Positions 1 through 14,565 of a DNA stretch of 64,000 bases are shown in pieces; within the stretch, counting starts at the first letter, position 1, and each line of letters starts with the position of its first letter. The position numbers were made by a program, and so were the translations under genes. This stretch comes from Corallium rubrum (lineage: Eukaryota; Cnidaria; Anthozoa; Scleralcyonacea; Coralliidae): the NCBI GenBank assembly GCA_964035015.1, contig OZ036011.1, forward strand, positions 12,026,594 through 12,090,593, read 5' to 3'. Under the pieces are notes generated by a model that saw nothing but the letters and a program-made list of their open reading frames with translations, had not been told where the DNA came from and searched no databases.

Positions 1-259
1 TTTGCATATGAGATGTAGTTAAAGTGATTGATGACAAGTTGTACGTATCCATGTTGTGCATGTGGTACGTTTGCGAGCTCGGTGTAATAGAACACACGTT
101 TGGTAGACGTTCATCAAGCTCAATTATACTCAGAAGATGTTTCTGAGCCTCATCCAGGGATCTAACCTGCAAGCTTCCAATCATTAGTTACAGGGAGTTA
201 CAGGGGAACACGGGTGACTTGGATGGGTGACCAGCTGGGAATGACTCCGTTGTCGAGCT

Positions 260-626
260 CAGGGGCGTAGGAAGCTTGATAAACTTAGGGGGGGGAGACT
301 CCCACGAGGCGCCACCATGGTTGGAACCGATCGGTAAAATTTTGGAGTCTCTAGATCGTCGGAAATGGCATTTTCAGAGTCTCCTCTACCTCTTTTGTTA
401 GGCCCTTCGTTAATTCTTTCATTATAATTTGTGAGTCTATTGCTATCCGTGAGTCAGGATGGATTGTTATTAATTGGCCAATCAGCGCAATCGAAGTCGC
501 ACTTATAATGCAATTTTTTTAAATTCAATTATTTTTGGGGGGGCCGAAAGCTATTCCGGCCCCCCTTTATAAAATATTGGGGAGGCCGCGGCCCCCCTGC
601 CTACGCCCCTGCTTCCTACGCCCCTG
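260..626. mobile_element. hAT-type non-autonomous element (MITE)
   Basis: The element begins CAGGGGCGTAGGAAGC and ends with the inverse complement, and both sides carry the same 8-bp direct duplication GTCGAGCT (252-259 and 627-634). Eight-base duplications with CAGGGGC-like termini are typical of hAT transposons. It contains G-runs and C-runs and no open reading frame. A second copy of the terminal CTACGCCCCTG sits just inside the right end (600-610), which suggests a nested or duplicated terminus. The host-site duplication is exact, so the insertion is probably fairly recent. Confidence 0.85.
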
Positions 627-1140
627 GTCGAGCTGGAAACTAATGTGAGTAGAGATGTAGTTGATCTCTCCTGTGCTTCGAGGGTTTTCGCTGGGTTCTC
701 CAGTTTTCCTCCCTCCGCAAAACCAACACTTACATCGATATGGTAGTCATGTTCAATTGGGAGGCAATAAAGTTATTAAAACAATTAGTTCTCAATCACC
801 ACTATTAGCCTTTGGAACAAACTGCCATTACGTCTGCGTTCATCTAGCTCCATTGATATCTTTAAGCATTCATTGAACAGTTGTTTTCGTAAGCACCAGA
901 AAGAATTTAAACAATTCACGTCTTTTATTAATTTTAAATTTACGTAGTGTATATACTTCACGCATGTATTATAGATGTTGATAATACTTTATACCTTCAA
1001 TTGTACATATTCAGATATATAGATACTGTATATAGTAATAGATACATTCTTGAACTTTTTGTTATTTTCTTTTGTGAGGGCCACAAGTTTGTTAGTTCTT
1101 TGTTCTATTAAGTGTCACCCTCTTTAAAGTGTATATGAAA

Positions 1141-1591
1141 CGAAAATTAAGTTTGTCTTATTTGAAAGAATTCTTAAAATAATGGGGAATATCAATTTAC
1201 AGCTTTTTCATATTTTACTTAGTTCTTGAGATATTTTGACTTATGTGATATTCAAATGAGATAACTTATGGTTCGTTTTTTTCTAATTAACATATTCGAA
1301 AATCGCGAATATTTTTAAGATTATTGAACAAAATCATTTGAAACTTTGCATGTTGCTACAGTTCATGCAACAAAACATGAAAGACAAGCGACGAGTGATT
1401 TTGATCAATAATCTTAAAAATATTCACGATTTTAGAATATGTTAATTAGAAAAAAACGAACCATAAGTTATCTCATTTGAATATCACATAAGTCTAAATA
1501 TCTCAAGAACTAAGTAAAATATGAAAAAGCTGTAAATTGATATTCCCCATCATTTTAAGAGTTCTTTCAAATAAGACAAACTAAATTTTCG
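1141..1591. mobile_element. Long palindromic MITE (about 200-bp arms)
   Basis: The left arm (about 1141-1345) and right arm (about 1388-1591) are near-perfect inverse complements around a short unpaired centre near 1350-1385. The arms start CGAAAATTAAGTTTGTCTT and contain the phrase ATCTCAAGAACTAAGTAAAA. There is no coding capacity. A diverged single arm of the same family lies at about 6255-6360. The class is not determined because no clear target duplication was found. Confidence 0.8.
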
Positions 1592-1748
1592 TGTCGCCCT
1601 CTTTAAATAAAGTTTCTATATACCTATAGTTAGACGCTGTAACTATGGCCTATCTAACTCAATTCATTTTCTCGTTGTTTTTTACCTGCGAAAGAATGCT
1701 TTTTTGCCAACTTAACCTCTCCCTAAAACAATACAATCATTTTATTCA

Positions 1749-2075
1749 TTGTTGAAAACAGCAACAACAGCAGCAGCAGAAACAAGAACACTACAACCAC
1801 CAACAACGGCCACAATACCAACAGCAACAACCACACCAGCAGTAACAACACCACCACCAAGAACACCAACACCAACACCACCACCAACACCACCAAGACC
1901 ATGCAACAACAACAACAACAACAACAACAGCAGCAACAACAGCAGCAACAACAACCACCAACAACAACAACGGCCACAATACCAGCAGCAACAACAACCA
2001 CACCAGCAGTAACACCACCACCACCAGCACCACCAACACCACCAACAACAACATCACCAAAAACAACACCACAAA
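1749..2075. repeat. CAA/CAG/CCA trinucleotide-rich tract
   Basis: Interrupted (CAA)n, (CAG)n and (CCA)n low-complexity DNA. It gives long polyGln, polyAsn, polyThr or polyLeu reading frames on both strands, which are composition artefacts. It appears to lie downstream of the minus-strand TPR exon ending at 2126, within its next intron. Confidence 0.9.
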
Positions 2076-2125
2076 AAAGTCTCAGCAACCGTCATTTGCA
2101 GCGCTGTATAAAGGTACAAACTTAC

Positions 2126-3086
2126 CATATAACTTCTACACTGAGCGACCTTGAAATGACATATCGCGGTATAAGGAAACAGACAAAGAGCTTCGTTGAA
2201 GAAATTTAAAGCAACCTCAACATCGCCTTTTGAAAAGAAGTCATCTCCCAACCTTAGTAACAGACTGATCAACTGACTGTCATATCCCATCACCCACCAC
2301 TGCAAAAAATAAAGTATTCTACAGAATCAGTTGTTCTTTCTCAATCAAACATATTTTCCTTTAGCAAGGTTGAAGGCATATGATATACAATAAATTTTCA
2401 TTCAATCGTTCGTTCGTTCGTTCGTTCGTTCGTTCGTTCGTTCGTTCGTTCGTTCGTTCGTTCGTTCGTTCGTTCGTTCGTTCGTTCGTTCGTTCGTTCG
2501 TTCGTTCGTTCGTTCGTTCGTTCGTTCGTTCGTTCAACCCACTCACTTACCCACGCGTTTTCTCCTTCTCCCGCCATGCATGCACTCACTCGCGCGTTTT
2601 CTCCTTCCCTCGCACGCATGCACTTCTCCTACCCACGCCACGAACGCACGCACTCACGCGTTCTCTCCTTCTCTCGCACGCACACGTTCTCTCCTTCTCT
2701 CGCACGCACTTTTTCCCTCGCTCGCTTACAGAACTAAAGTTTAAATTATAATTTTTATTTTTTAAAAAAATTATAATTCATTAATTCGATTAACAAGATC
2801 ATACCTGGGGTGTAAATAAATTACATCTGATAATATGACGACAATTGTCAAGATTTTGCTGAATGAAGTTAGGTAGTGGTCCCTGTAAAACACAAGCAAG
2901 AAAGCTATCTTAATTATCGTTTTGTTTAGCGGGTACATTTCAAAAATCTGATAGAATGGTTTCATGCAGTTGAGTTTTTTAATCATACCTTCTCAGCCTG
3001 GGCAATAATATTTTCAACATAATAACGAATGAGATCTTCGTGTGACATCATCACGGCTTCGAAGCCGTTTTCTGACCAGAAAACCC
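2126..3086 (-). CDS. TPR-repeat protein, three internal exons (unidentified, partial)
   Basis: Three exons on the minus strand keep one reading frame: 3086-2990, 2882-2805 and 2299-2126. Each has clear splice sites: acceptors TTCTAG, TTTTACAG and TTTTTTGCAG; donors GTATGA, GTATGA and GTAAGT. The last exon reads as a tetratricopeptide repeat, with a segment like LGDDFFSKGDVEVALNFFNE followed by ALCLFPYTAICHFKVAQC. The first exon ends with a helical stretch containing HEDLIRYYVENIIAQAEK. I do not recognise the family, and neither the first nor the last exon was found. Polyglutamine-type repeats occupy the flanking introns. The function is unknown; TPRs usually mediate protein-protein contacts. 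Confidence 0.55.
2401..2535. repeat. (CGTT)n tetranucleotide microsatellite
   Basis: About 33 near-perfect tandem TTCG/CGTT units with no interruption, in the intron between the TPR exons at 2299 and 2805. The adjoining 2536-2720 is C-rich, with looser CTCTCGCACGCA-type repeats. The repeated Asn-Glu-Arg-Thr and Phe-Val-Arg-Ser reading frames here are artefacts. Confidence 0.95.
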
Positions 3087-3095
3087 TAGAACACA

Positions 3096-3194
3096 ATGAT
3101 GACAATAATAATAAACGCATCAGCAGCATCAACAACGACAACAACAACAACAACAACAGCAACAGCAACAGCAGCAACAAGAAGCTACAGCAGC

Positions 3195-3228
<34 letters not shown>

Positions 3229-3260
3229 GCAGCAGCAGCAACATCAACAGCAACAACAAA

Positions 3261-3297
<37 letters not shown>

Positions 3298-3394
3298 GAA
3301 GCAATAACGACGGCAGCAGAAGCAACAGCAACAACAGCCGAAGCAACAACGACGGCAGCAGAAGCAACAGCAACAGCAACAACAACTGTGGCAG

Positions 3395-3446
<52 letters not shown>

Positions 3447-3598
3447 TGTGGCAGCAGCAGCAGCAACGACGGCAGCAGAAGCAACAGCAGCAGCAAGAAT
3501 AAGAACAAGAACACCATCAGAACCACCACCACCACCACCTAGAACAACAGAAACCACCACCACAGTGACAGCGACAACAACAACAACAACGTGTCATT
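3096..3598. repeat. CAA/CAG trinucleotide-rich tract with higher-order repeats
   Basis: A 500-bp run of CAA and CAG triplets with internal longer repeats such as CGACGGCAGCAGAAGCAACA and AACAACTGTGGCAGCAGCAG. All frames are open on both strands because of composition. It lies just upstream of the acceptor of the minus-strand exon at 3086, so it is probably intronic. Confidence 0.9.
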
Positions 3599-3760
3599 AA
3601 TAATCTAGTGAAAATATATATAAGTTGTTTAAGCTGAACGGAAAGCGGTTTACGTAAAGCACGATTCTGCGCGATTTTTCTTCATAAGCTCTAAATGGAT
3701 TTGGCAAAAACTACCAAGATTTTAAGTAACGAAATCAGCGGATGCTTAATTTCCAGTCAA

Positions 3761-3838
3761 AGACTAGTCTACTTCCCAGCCGTTTTTGTGCCGAAAAATA
3801 CGACCGCCACAAAAACGGCTGCGAAGGAGACTAGTCAG
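3761..3838. mobile_element. Short palindromic MITE
   Basis: The ends GACTAGTC and the inner arms AGCCGTTTTTGTG / CACAAAAACGGCT are inverse complements around a short AT-rich loop. The whole unit can fold as one hairpin. No protein is encoded. It is probably a deletion derivative of a larger DNA transposon. Confidence 0.7.
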
Positions 3839-5540
3839 GACTTGTCCACAGTGTCCACTTTCGTTTAAAACGCAACTTTTTTTATCTGTTTTCAAAAAAA
3901 ATCCGCGTCCACACGAGAACAGGAAAACGGCGTTTTCAAACTGAGTTCCACTTTGGAGACTGTCTTTGAAAAGTTCCGTTTTTGATAACTGCTTCATCGT
4001 TTACGTATGGACGGCCAATCCGTAACAAAAAAGTTGCGTTTTCAAAAAAATCGGGGTACGTGGGGACAGATGGGAGTCCGTCAAAGCCCTTCATAAACGT
4101 GATCAAAGTAGTAAACACGTCAGAGGACTGGAACTAGACCATTCAACAAACCACTTCCGGTCGGAAACAAACCCGTCATAACAAACGAACTTTTTTCTTG
4201 GAAGTAAAATTCGTCGAATGCCCGTCACGACAACACTTTTAAAACTTTAGATTTACGTGTTGTTTTTTTCCGATAAAAAACGATTATATCGCCTAGTTCT
4301 AGCTCTGTACTATCACACTGCAGTCAGATAGATTAAATTTATGAATACAAACATTTTGGCTACCATTGGCACTACAATTAGTAGTAGAGCAAGCTATACA
4401 ACACGATAAAAACCGGTTTAAACATGTCCTTTATAATGTAATACCAATTTTCCTTAAGCTAGCAGCTTGGCAAAGACCTTCTTTTTAAGATAATAGCTCA
4501 AAATTGTACACGCCTCTCGTGTAACTTACACAATCTAGATCTTCCAATTTAAAATTTCGCACCCTACAATTTCGAAATCAAACAAACAAAGGTATTCAGT
4601 TTTATATGACTAGTCTCAAGAAATTTCTTAAAAGCACAGAACATTGTAAGATTCGCTGCGAAGGCTTTTAGCTAAGTATGTTGTATTTTAAAAAATGCTG
4701 TCGATATTTCATTAGTAAATCTTTCTCAATTTCATGGACTTTTGCGTCCTGACAAAGCCGCGAAGAGAAGCTTTGGATATGACGGAAGTGCTTCGTCGAA
4801 ACAATAAATATATTCTTAAGCGCTTCTTCAAAAAGCCACACAACGTAAAAATGCTAAAATCTTTCAATAAGAAATGTCCTATTCTAGAATCATATAAACA
4901 ATCCAGCTATAGTGTCAATGTTTAAGAGAAAATAAAACAATAAGAAGTTTCCATGTATTAAAATGAAATTAATAATCCATAATGATTATATGCCAAGTAA
5001 ACCATTTAAATTTAAGACTTACTTCCCCGATATCCGAATTCCAATTAACAATCCAAGTTTGTCCCCAGCTCGTCAATGCATAGTTCTTCCGTTGTGATTA
5101 CAACTGACTTCAATTTTTCCTGATTTCGTGGAATATTTACGCTTGCAGCCGGTCTAGCTTCGACGATGCTTTGGGAAAAATCTAAATTACACACGGTTTA
5201 AATCCCCCGGAAGATATTAAGAAAAGAAAAGATATATGTTTGAACTCATTTCAATTGAGTGGACCAGCCAATGACAGGTCTAACCCACCAGTACAATCTA
5301 CCATTGTCACACAACTTGAATGCTCCAGAACAGCACTGACTGTTTCTTCGACTGTTTCAAGACGTCGAAATCACTTAGTGTCAAAGATACTTAATAAATG
5401 ATCTGAACAACCGCCATAAATTTATTCATTATTTGTTTTGTTTTTGTAAAACTAATTACAATGACCCCCTGTTAATTTCGAGCGTTGTTATGATCGAATC
5501 TTATTCTTCTTTAAAGCACTAATCAAACGAGAATGCAAGT

Positions 5541-5726
5541 CATCGCAAGTTGGCAGTCACGCTATCTCAGCCTGAATAATCTGAATAAATCTCTGAATAA
5601 TTTCCCGAAAATATTATGAACAGCGACAAAGTTAAAACTTGTCTACAACACTCATGAAACCTTTATTTTATTAATTTGGGTGTTCGAACGACCGCCACAG
5701 AAATTTGTGACTGCCAACTTGCGATG
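5541..5726. mobile_element. MITE family A, copy 1 (TIR CATCGCAAGTTGGCAGTCAC)
   Basis: Inverted termini CATCGCAAGTTGGCAGTCAC and GTGACTGCCAACTTGCGATG enclose about 150 bp. A second copy with the same interior (GGGTGTTCGAACGACCGC) lies at 60209-60389. The sequence outside the left end here (about 5520-5540) matches the sequence outside the right end of the other copy, so the real TIR is longer (about 40 bp) and each copy has lost one outer end. Here the right end abuts the MITE starting at about 5727. Confidence 0.75.
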
Positions 5727-5882
5727 AAGTTTCCACTCAGGAGAATCTTCGGCAAGATCGGAACGGACAGGGAAGTTTCTTTTGTGTTAAAGTTATTAGT
5801 TCCGATCGCGAGCTCACAAGCCAAAGAAAACTTCCCTGTCCGTTCCGGGCTTGTGGAAAATTTTCCTGAGTGAAAACTAGGC
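5727..5882. mobile_element. MITE family B, copy 1
   Basis: Palindromic element with ends AGTTTCCACTCAGGA and TCCTGAGTGAAAACT and inner arms containing GGAACGGACAGGGAAG and its inverse. It is the same family as the copy at 6991-7153. It begins directly where MITE family A copy 1 stops, which suggests insertion into, or truncation of, that element. Non-coding. Confidence 0.75.
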
Positions 5883-6543
5883 TTTAGTCATTTTAGCCAG
5901 GTGTTCACTCAACAGGTTACTTTCGACACTTGGCATGCAAACTCATATTTTTCTAGAATTTTATTGCCTCTTTATTGCTCTAAGTTTTGAAGTCGTTGCA
6001 GGATCAAATGCTCTAGTTTACTTCGTTCATGGTTACAAATGCAGTTACTGAGTTACTGAAATACTTGGAATACGCACTTTGGTATATACGCCAAAAGCAG
6101 GTTGCGTGAGAAGAAACTACTTTTGCCGTTTAGGTTTAGGTTTAGGATTAGCGTTGGGAGTTTTGTGGTAAGATTTGGATTTGGAATTCGAAAAAAAGAT
6201 ATGTAACCTTCTCCGATAGCTCATTAGTCAAAATGTTTAATTTTCATATCAAACAAACTGAAATATCTCAAGAACGAAGCAAGGAAACGAAAAACTTCAA
6301 AAGATGTTACTCTATCATTTTAAGTCTTCTTTCAAACAAGACAAACTTAATTTTCGTTTCATGAGCACTTTAAGACAACTGAAGTACTTAACAGTTAAAA
6401 TATCGAACAGGCGAAAACGAGGCTAACTAACAGTGACGTCACATGGCGTATATTTCCGCTCTACGAAAGACGAAAAAGCAGTGACATTTTGAAGCTTTTC
6501 GACCATAAATACAAGCATGCTGAGAACTGAACTGCTTAATCCT

Positions 6544-6923
6544 AGAGGTGAGCCGATGATAAAAAAAAGCCGAGTGCCGATACCGATTGTTAAGAGCCAA
6601 TATTTCCCCACCATCGGCCGATTAATTGGCAAAACCGATGTTTGCTAACCTGATGGTCAGTAGTGCTCCCGTTTTGTCGTTTTATTCATCTCAAGTTTCG
6701 CAATGAGAGGAAGTCATCAAGCCAATTCTCGTATTTTGAGCACAACAAAACAAACAGAAAACAGTCAAGTAGTCAGCAGTGTTTCCTTTATTTAAAGGCT
6801 ATGATAAACGAGGACGAGAGAGCAGAAATACGAGTACGGGAGTCACGAGACAGGCGATCCGATGGTGAAAGACAATCGGCCGATGGCTCTGCCGATGTTT
6901 TGCCGATGATCGGCTCACCTCAA
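6544..6923. mobile_element. Non-autonomous DNA element with GAGGTGAGCCGAT termini
   Basis: Inverted ends GAGGTGAGCCGAT and ATCGGCTCACCTC, with internal CGGCCGAT repeats, are flanked by the direct duplication CTTAATCCT (6535-6543 and 6924-6932). An 8-9-bp duplication fits a hAT-like element. The exact boundary is uncertain by one or two bases because the outermost bases of the two ends differ. The open frame crossing it is not a gene. Confidence 0.7.
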
Positions 6924-6990
6924 CTTAATCCTTTCATTTATGGCTTTACGAGACCTCCCCCCCCTGACAAGTAATATCGTCTGGCGTTGA

Positions 6991-7153
6991 GGCTGGTTTC
7001 TACTCAGGAAAATCTTCCGCAGGCGGGATAGGAACGGAAAGGAAAGTTTTCTTTGTCTTGTGAGCTCTCGGTCAGAACTAATGACCTTAACACAGAGGAA
7101 ACTTTCCTGTCCGTTCCTATCTTGCGGAAGATTTTCCTGAGTGGAAACTAGCC
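6991..7153. mobile_element. MITE family B, copy 2
   Basis: The ends GGCTGGTTTCTACTCAGGA and TCCTGAGTGGAAACTAGCC are inverse complements, and the inner arms share GGAACGGA and GGAAAGTTT words with the copy at 5727-5882. The centre contains GTGAGCTCTCGGTCAG. Non-coding. Confidence 0.75.
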
Positions 7154-7883
7154 TTTAACAGAGTAAAAATATCCACAACGACGATGCGAATAAAAGGGTT
7201 GAGCGACAAACTCATTTTTGTTGAATTTCACCCGTAATAAATTTCCTTTTGATGGGAACTTACAGTGTGTACACTTGTGGCTTACATAAATTGTTCTTTC
7301 AAATTCTCCCAAACCTAATCGCCAGAGTGTAATCGCCTCGTGTAACGCACGCTCTGATTGGCTGGGTCCCGTGCATTTATAAGAGTATGAAGATCATGAA
7401 TGACGTAAAATGGCGTAGGATGGCGTCACGAACTTCTTTCATGTTCAAATGACGTCAAACGTGCCTTTATAAGAGTACATATGCATGGAGCTTTGCTTTA
7501 TGTTTTATTTGTTAAATAGAAAAACAATATCCTATTTCTTTTATAAATAATGTAACCTTGACGTCATAACTGTGATCACATCAGTCCTTGGATAAGTATG
7601 ATTGAAGTCAAATATGGCGGACAATTGGTGGACATGTAGCACTGATCTAGCTTCAATGGCATTATATTTAAATATTAATAGTCAAGCGCATGTTTTCTAA
7701 CGGTATAAATTCTTTTCTGCATGCTAACTGGTGTACTACATTGAGGTGATTGGCTTTGCGTCTCCAGTTATAAATTAAGTAGTTTATTAATGTTATCTCA
7801 GTTTTCATTCATTCGTTTATATGCTAATGGTTAATTGAGTTCGTCATAATGTTTGGTAACTTTGGTTTCTCTTCAGTAGAGAG

Positions 7884-11137
<3,254 letters not shown>

Positions 11138-11666
11138 TTCACCGAGTTTATACCCTTTATTAAATTCAGTTTTAAATTGCCTTATATTCATCAAGAAGTA
11201 ATAAAAAATACACACCTGAAGAAAATAAAAACAGGAGAAGAAGCCAGGACATGTTTAACAGTTTGAAGTCACGTAAAAATGCAAGAAAACATACAGAATA
11301 TACTCAAGTTTTAATAAACACATTTCATTCCCGCCATGTTTGCCGCCTTTGAACAAGAACGTGCGCCTGCTGGCGATTGCTAGCGGTATCCATGTGAGGC
11401 TTGTGATTGGCTAGAATTTCGTCTAGTTTGTCAGATTTTCGCGCCATTTTCGTTCAACATAATCTCTTGAATTGAATTTTCTAGTAATAAATTACAAATA
11501 CTAGTGTTTGTTTTTTTAAACAGCAATAGAAATGCAAAAGGAATTTAATCTAGACCAGCAAATATCAGTGGTAAATACAGAGAAATTGTCTGTTGTAGCA
11601 TTTTATAGTATTTGAATTAACATAAATTACTAGGGTCCAGGCTCCAGGGACACGACCAAAACAAAA
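11138..11666. promoter_or_regulatory. Shared divergent promoter region of GNPTG and ERCC1
   Basis: The 529 bp between the GNPTG start codon (minus) and the ERCC1 start codon (plus) must hold both 5' UTRs and both promoters. The middle (11330-11460) is relatively GC-richer (CGCCATGTTTGCCGCC, TTTCGCGCCATTTTCG). The word TTTCGCGCC resembles an E2F site. The role is inferred from position; no TATA box placement was convincing. Confidence 0.5.
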
Positions 11667-14565
11667 ATGGCGGATAAAGGGAAAAAAAGAAAAGCTTTCG
11701 ATATTCCTGCTTTATCTGAACTAGAAGAAGTGATAGAAGTCACTCCGGTCTTTAATCGACAGAAGAAAACACAAAAGCACGTTGCAGTACCAAAGTTGTG
11801 TGCCGAAAGTACAAATTCAAAAGTTTCTAAAACGAAGGAGCTCAGACCAGCAGAACAGTCAAATGAGGAAAATTATGTGACACCAGATGACATTAGTTCT
11901 GGCTTAAAATCTACAGATGAGGAAGAAAACGTGGAGCAAAATAAATTAAGCAAGGAGGGAAGGGATACTGTATTTGTTGGTAAAAATTTCCAAGAAACTT
12001 TTGCTTTTATTGAAAATACAAAATATTATCAACCTCAATCATCAAAGATGTCCTCTGAGGTTTCAGAAACTGTGTAAGTGTGGTCATGACTAACCAATCC
12101 AGCTCTGCTGGCATGAAGACACTTTGACAGAAAACCCTAAAATGAATGCCTTCCTAAGATAAACACCTCTCTTTGACAGAAACAATTCTCTGACAGGCAT
12201 CTTTGAAAAAGACCCATCAGTGCTAGACCAGACTGCTAACTATGCTAGGGCACACAGAAGAAGTTTTTTCCCCAAAATAGTGCGCACATACGGAAGTGAA
12301 ATGCGCACTCTGACATGTATATGGAACTACCATTACTCATGTCCAGAAACTAATTTAAAAACAATTAAATAATTTTGCACTGACAACTTAATATGGGCTT
12401 CCCACCTGCGTAGACAAGCTTAGACTATTTTCTTGACTATCTGCTTTCCTGCTTGTGTGAGTTGTCAATTATCATGTCAGTTCTGTACTCCTGTACATTT
12501 TGTTTGGCAAGTTAAGATCACAGCATGCACCCATAAATTGGCCTTCTTGCCATGAATTGAACACTTAAAAAATGTTGTGTGCACACACAATAAAAAAACT
12601 GCACACAGAAGAAATTTCGTGTGCACAGCAAAGTTAGCAGTCTGGGTGCTAGAGATCTTAGATCTACATTTGTTAGTTTGCTGCAATTTGTTTTCTAGAA
12701 CTTCAACTTCTGCATCAAATACCAGACAAGATACAGCAAAATCATCAAAACCTAATGCAATAATTGTCAATCAAAGACAGGTTAGATATAAACATTATTA
12801 AATTGATCAACAGGGTTCTTCCCAATGAGTACAACAAAGCTACAATCCTTAGGGGAGGGGGGGCATATCTGAAGAGAACATCATGGATAAAATTCAGGAA
12901 CTAATGAAAGCTTTTGTTTACTAGAAAGGTAATCCTATCTTGAAGTTCTTTCGAAATGTTCCCTGGGAGTATGGTGATGTTGTTCCGGACTATGTTATGG
13001 GACCAAGAATGTGTGCATTATTTTTAAGGTTTGCAATTACACACAATGCACCAATTGGCCTTTTATACTGCTTTTGATAATGATTTAACTTTTCAATTCT
13101 TACTGTTAGTTGCTGTATTATTTTTAGTATACGTTATCACAACTTTAATCCAAACTATATCCATGACAGATTAAAACAGTTGGGAAGTCGTTATGAGTTG
13201 AGAGTCTTGTTAGTTCAAGTTGATACTGTAAGTTAAATTTCTTACAAACAGCTTAATCTCTATACACAACCAAGAAAACTAAGGCCACATTGAACAGCTA
13301 CAGTACATTATAAACTGGAGTTGCTTGCAAAGTGCAAACCAGCCACCTGTCTCATGAGTGCGAAGAACATGGAACAAGCTGCTGGTTTTCAGGCTAAAAT
13401 AAAGTCAACCACAACAACCAAAACTTCAAACAACAGCAATGAACTAAACAACACAAACAGCAGCATAAACAACAAATTAAACATGGTTGAATAATGACCA
13501 AACCTTTTTATATTTAGAAAGATCCACATAAAAGTTTAAAGGAGCTAACAAAAATGGCCATTTTAGCAGATTGCACATTGATCCTGGCATGGAGGTTCAG
13601 TAGAGCAATATTTATTAAACTACTGTAACTAGATAATACCAAACTGGTTTGTTGTGTGTTCAAATAATTCACAATATGTACAACTAAGTAGTTACTAAAT
13701 ATTAAAATAAAACTACAACACACTTACTGATTGATTTTAATTTTTTACTAAATAGTGCTGAAGAGGCTGCCCGGTATTTAGAAATGTATAAAATATATGA
13801 GAATAAACCACCAGAAGTTCTTCAAGGCCAAACAAATACTGATTATTTATCAAAGGTAGTCATAGTGAATGTAAAACTTACTTGGAATTGGCTGTAATGG
13901 TAGACCACAAGTTAATTTATTGGACTGTTTATTTTTAGCTAACTGATTGTTTGACTACAGTGAAATCTGTTAATAAAACTGACACAGTCACACTAATTTC
14001 AACATTTGAGGTTAGTTTGTGCAAAGCAGCAGGACGTTTAATAGCTAATGCACCTCTTTTTATGCTATTCCTTTGTAATATCATGTTTGCGGGAATTTCT
14101 TTTATCACCTCCATTGATGTCAAACCAGGTATGATTAGTTCTAATCAGACCTGGTTTGACATCAACAAGGTAGGATTAGTAAAAATGAATATAATGAGGT
14201 ATATTAGTTAATGGACCTGTGAGAACAAACAAAATCCCTGCAAACATGATATTACACAACTTATCTACAAAATTCACAGATAAGCTGCAATTTATCATAA
14301 TTTTTTTTCAGTCTTTAGAAAATATTATTTCTGCTTCAAAGGATGACATTGCATTGTGTCCAGGATTTGGACCGCAAAAGGTGACATGCTCTCATCTAAT
14401 TTTCTCTTTCTTAGTTCTTTTACCTAGAGAAGATGTCCTCTGGTATATTGTCAAACTTATTTTGTTGTTGGTTTGTAGGCAAAACGTTTGCACGATGCTT
14501 TTCAGCAGCCATTTATTACAAGCAAGAAAGCCAGTGAGCAAGACACCAGTGGAAATTATAAATGA
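11667..14565 (+). CDS. ERCC1: DNA excision repair protein ERCC-1
   Basis: ERCC1 is the non-catalytic partner of the XPF nuclease in nucleotide-excision and crosslink repair. Nine exons join in frame to 365 aa: 11667-12073, 12699-12780, 12925-13028, 13128-13227, 13518-13594, 13756-13855, 13939-14010, 14312-14380, 14479-14565. The long first exon encodes a poorly conserved acidic/lysine-rich N-terminus. The rest follows human ERCC1: [33 protein letters not shown], the central XPA/DNA-binding domain through [31 protein letters not shown], then the helix-hairpin-helix pair with TVKSVNKTD and [22 protein letters not shown]. It ends soon after the second hairpin, as in vertebrates. Intron 1 carries an inverted-repeat element. 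It is convergent with CANT1. Confidence 0.96.
12219..12650. mobile_element. Inverted-repeat element in ERCC1 intron 1
   Basis: GTGCTAGACCAGACTGCTAA near 12219 is matched in inverse by TTAGCAGTCTGGGTGCTAG near 12633, and CACACAGAAGAA occurs near both ends. The enclosed 400 bp has no coding potential. No clear target duplication was seen, so the class is unknown. Confidence 0.55.
14114..14166. repeat. Strong hairpin in ERCC1 intron 7
   Basis: TTGATGTCAAACCAGGT and ACCTGGTTTGACATCAA form a perfect 17+-bp stem around a short loop containing ATTAGTTCTAAT. Wider inverse matches (CAAACATGATATTAC at 14239 against GTAATATCATGTTTG at 14076) indicate that the hairpin is the core of a larger palindromic MITE covering about 14070-14260. 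Confidence 0.75.

Larger units (their letters stand above)
3600..7883. other. Repeat-dense stretch without a supported gene
   Basis: I find no convincing coding exon here. The stretch holds several short inverted-repeat elements listed separately: a 78-bp palindrome at 3761-3838 (core AGCCGTTTTTGTG, ends GACTAGTC), an element with TIR CATCGCAAGTTGGCAGTCAC, two copies of a MITE with AGTTTCCACTCAGGA ends, and a MITE at 6544. At 3840-4130 there is a repeat-like block rich in GTTTTCAAA and CGTTTTC words. A minus-strand stretch near 5028-5075 ends in a good GTAAGT donor but could not be extended to an exon. Confidence 0.6.

Noticed and set aside
661..876. 71-aa plus-strand frame
   Set aside because: No recognisable features. 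The segment GGGTTCTCCAGTTTTCCTCC resembles a widespread dispersed repeat phrase.
1723..2209. Long frames of polyGln, polyThr, polyLeu on both strands
   Set aside because: They arise from CAA/CAG/CCA triplet DNA, are open in nearly all frames, and lack any non-repetitive conserved part.
3029..3600. Second set of Gln/Ser/Ala/Leu-rich frames
   Set aside because: Triplet-repeat artefacts. Only the short minus-strand exon ending at 3086 has splice sites and complex sequence.
4734..4925. 63-aa plus-strand frame rich in Lys
   Set aside because: No splice sites or family resemblance, and the surrounding DNA is repeat-rich.
5028..5075. Minus-strand segment reading NYALTSWGQTWIVNWNSDIG before a GTAAGT donor
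   Set aside because: Looks somewhat coding, but there is no convincing acceptor or start and no neighbour exon in phase, so it was not called.
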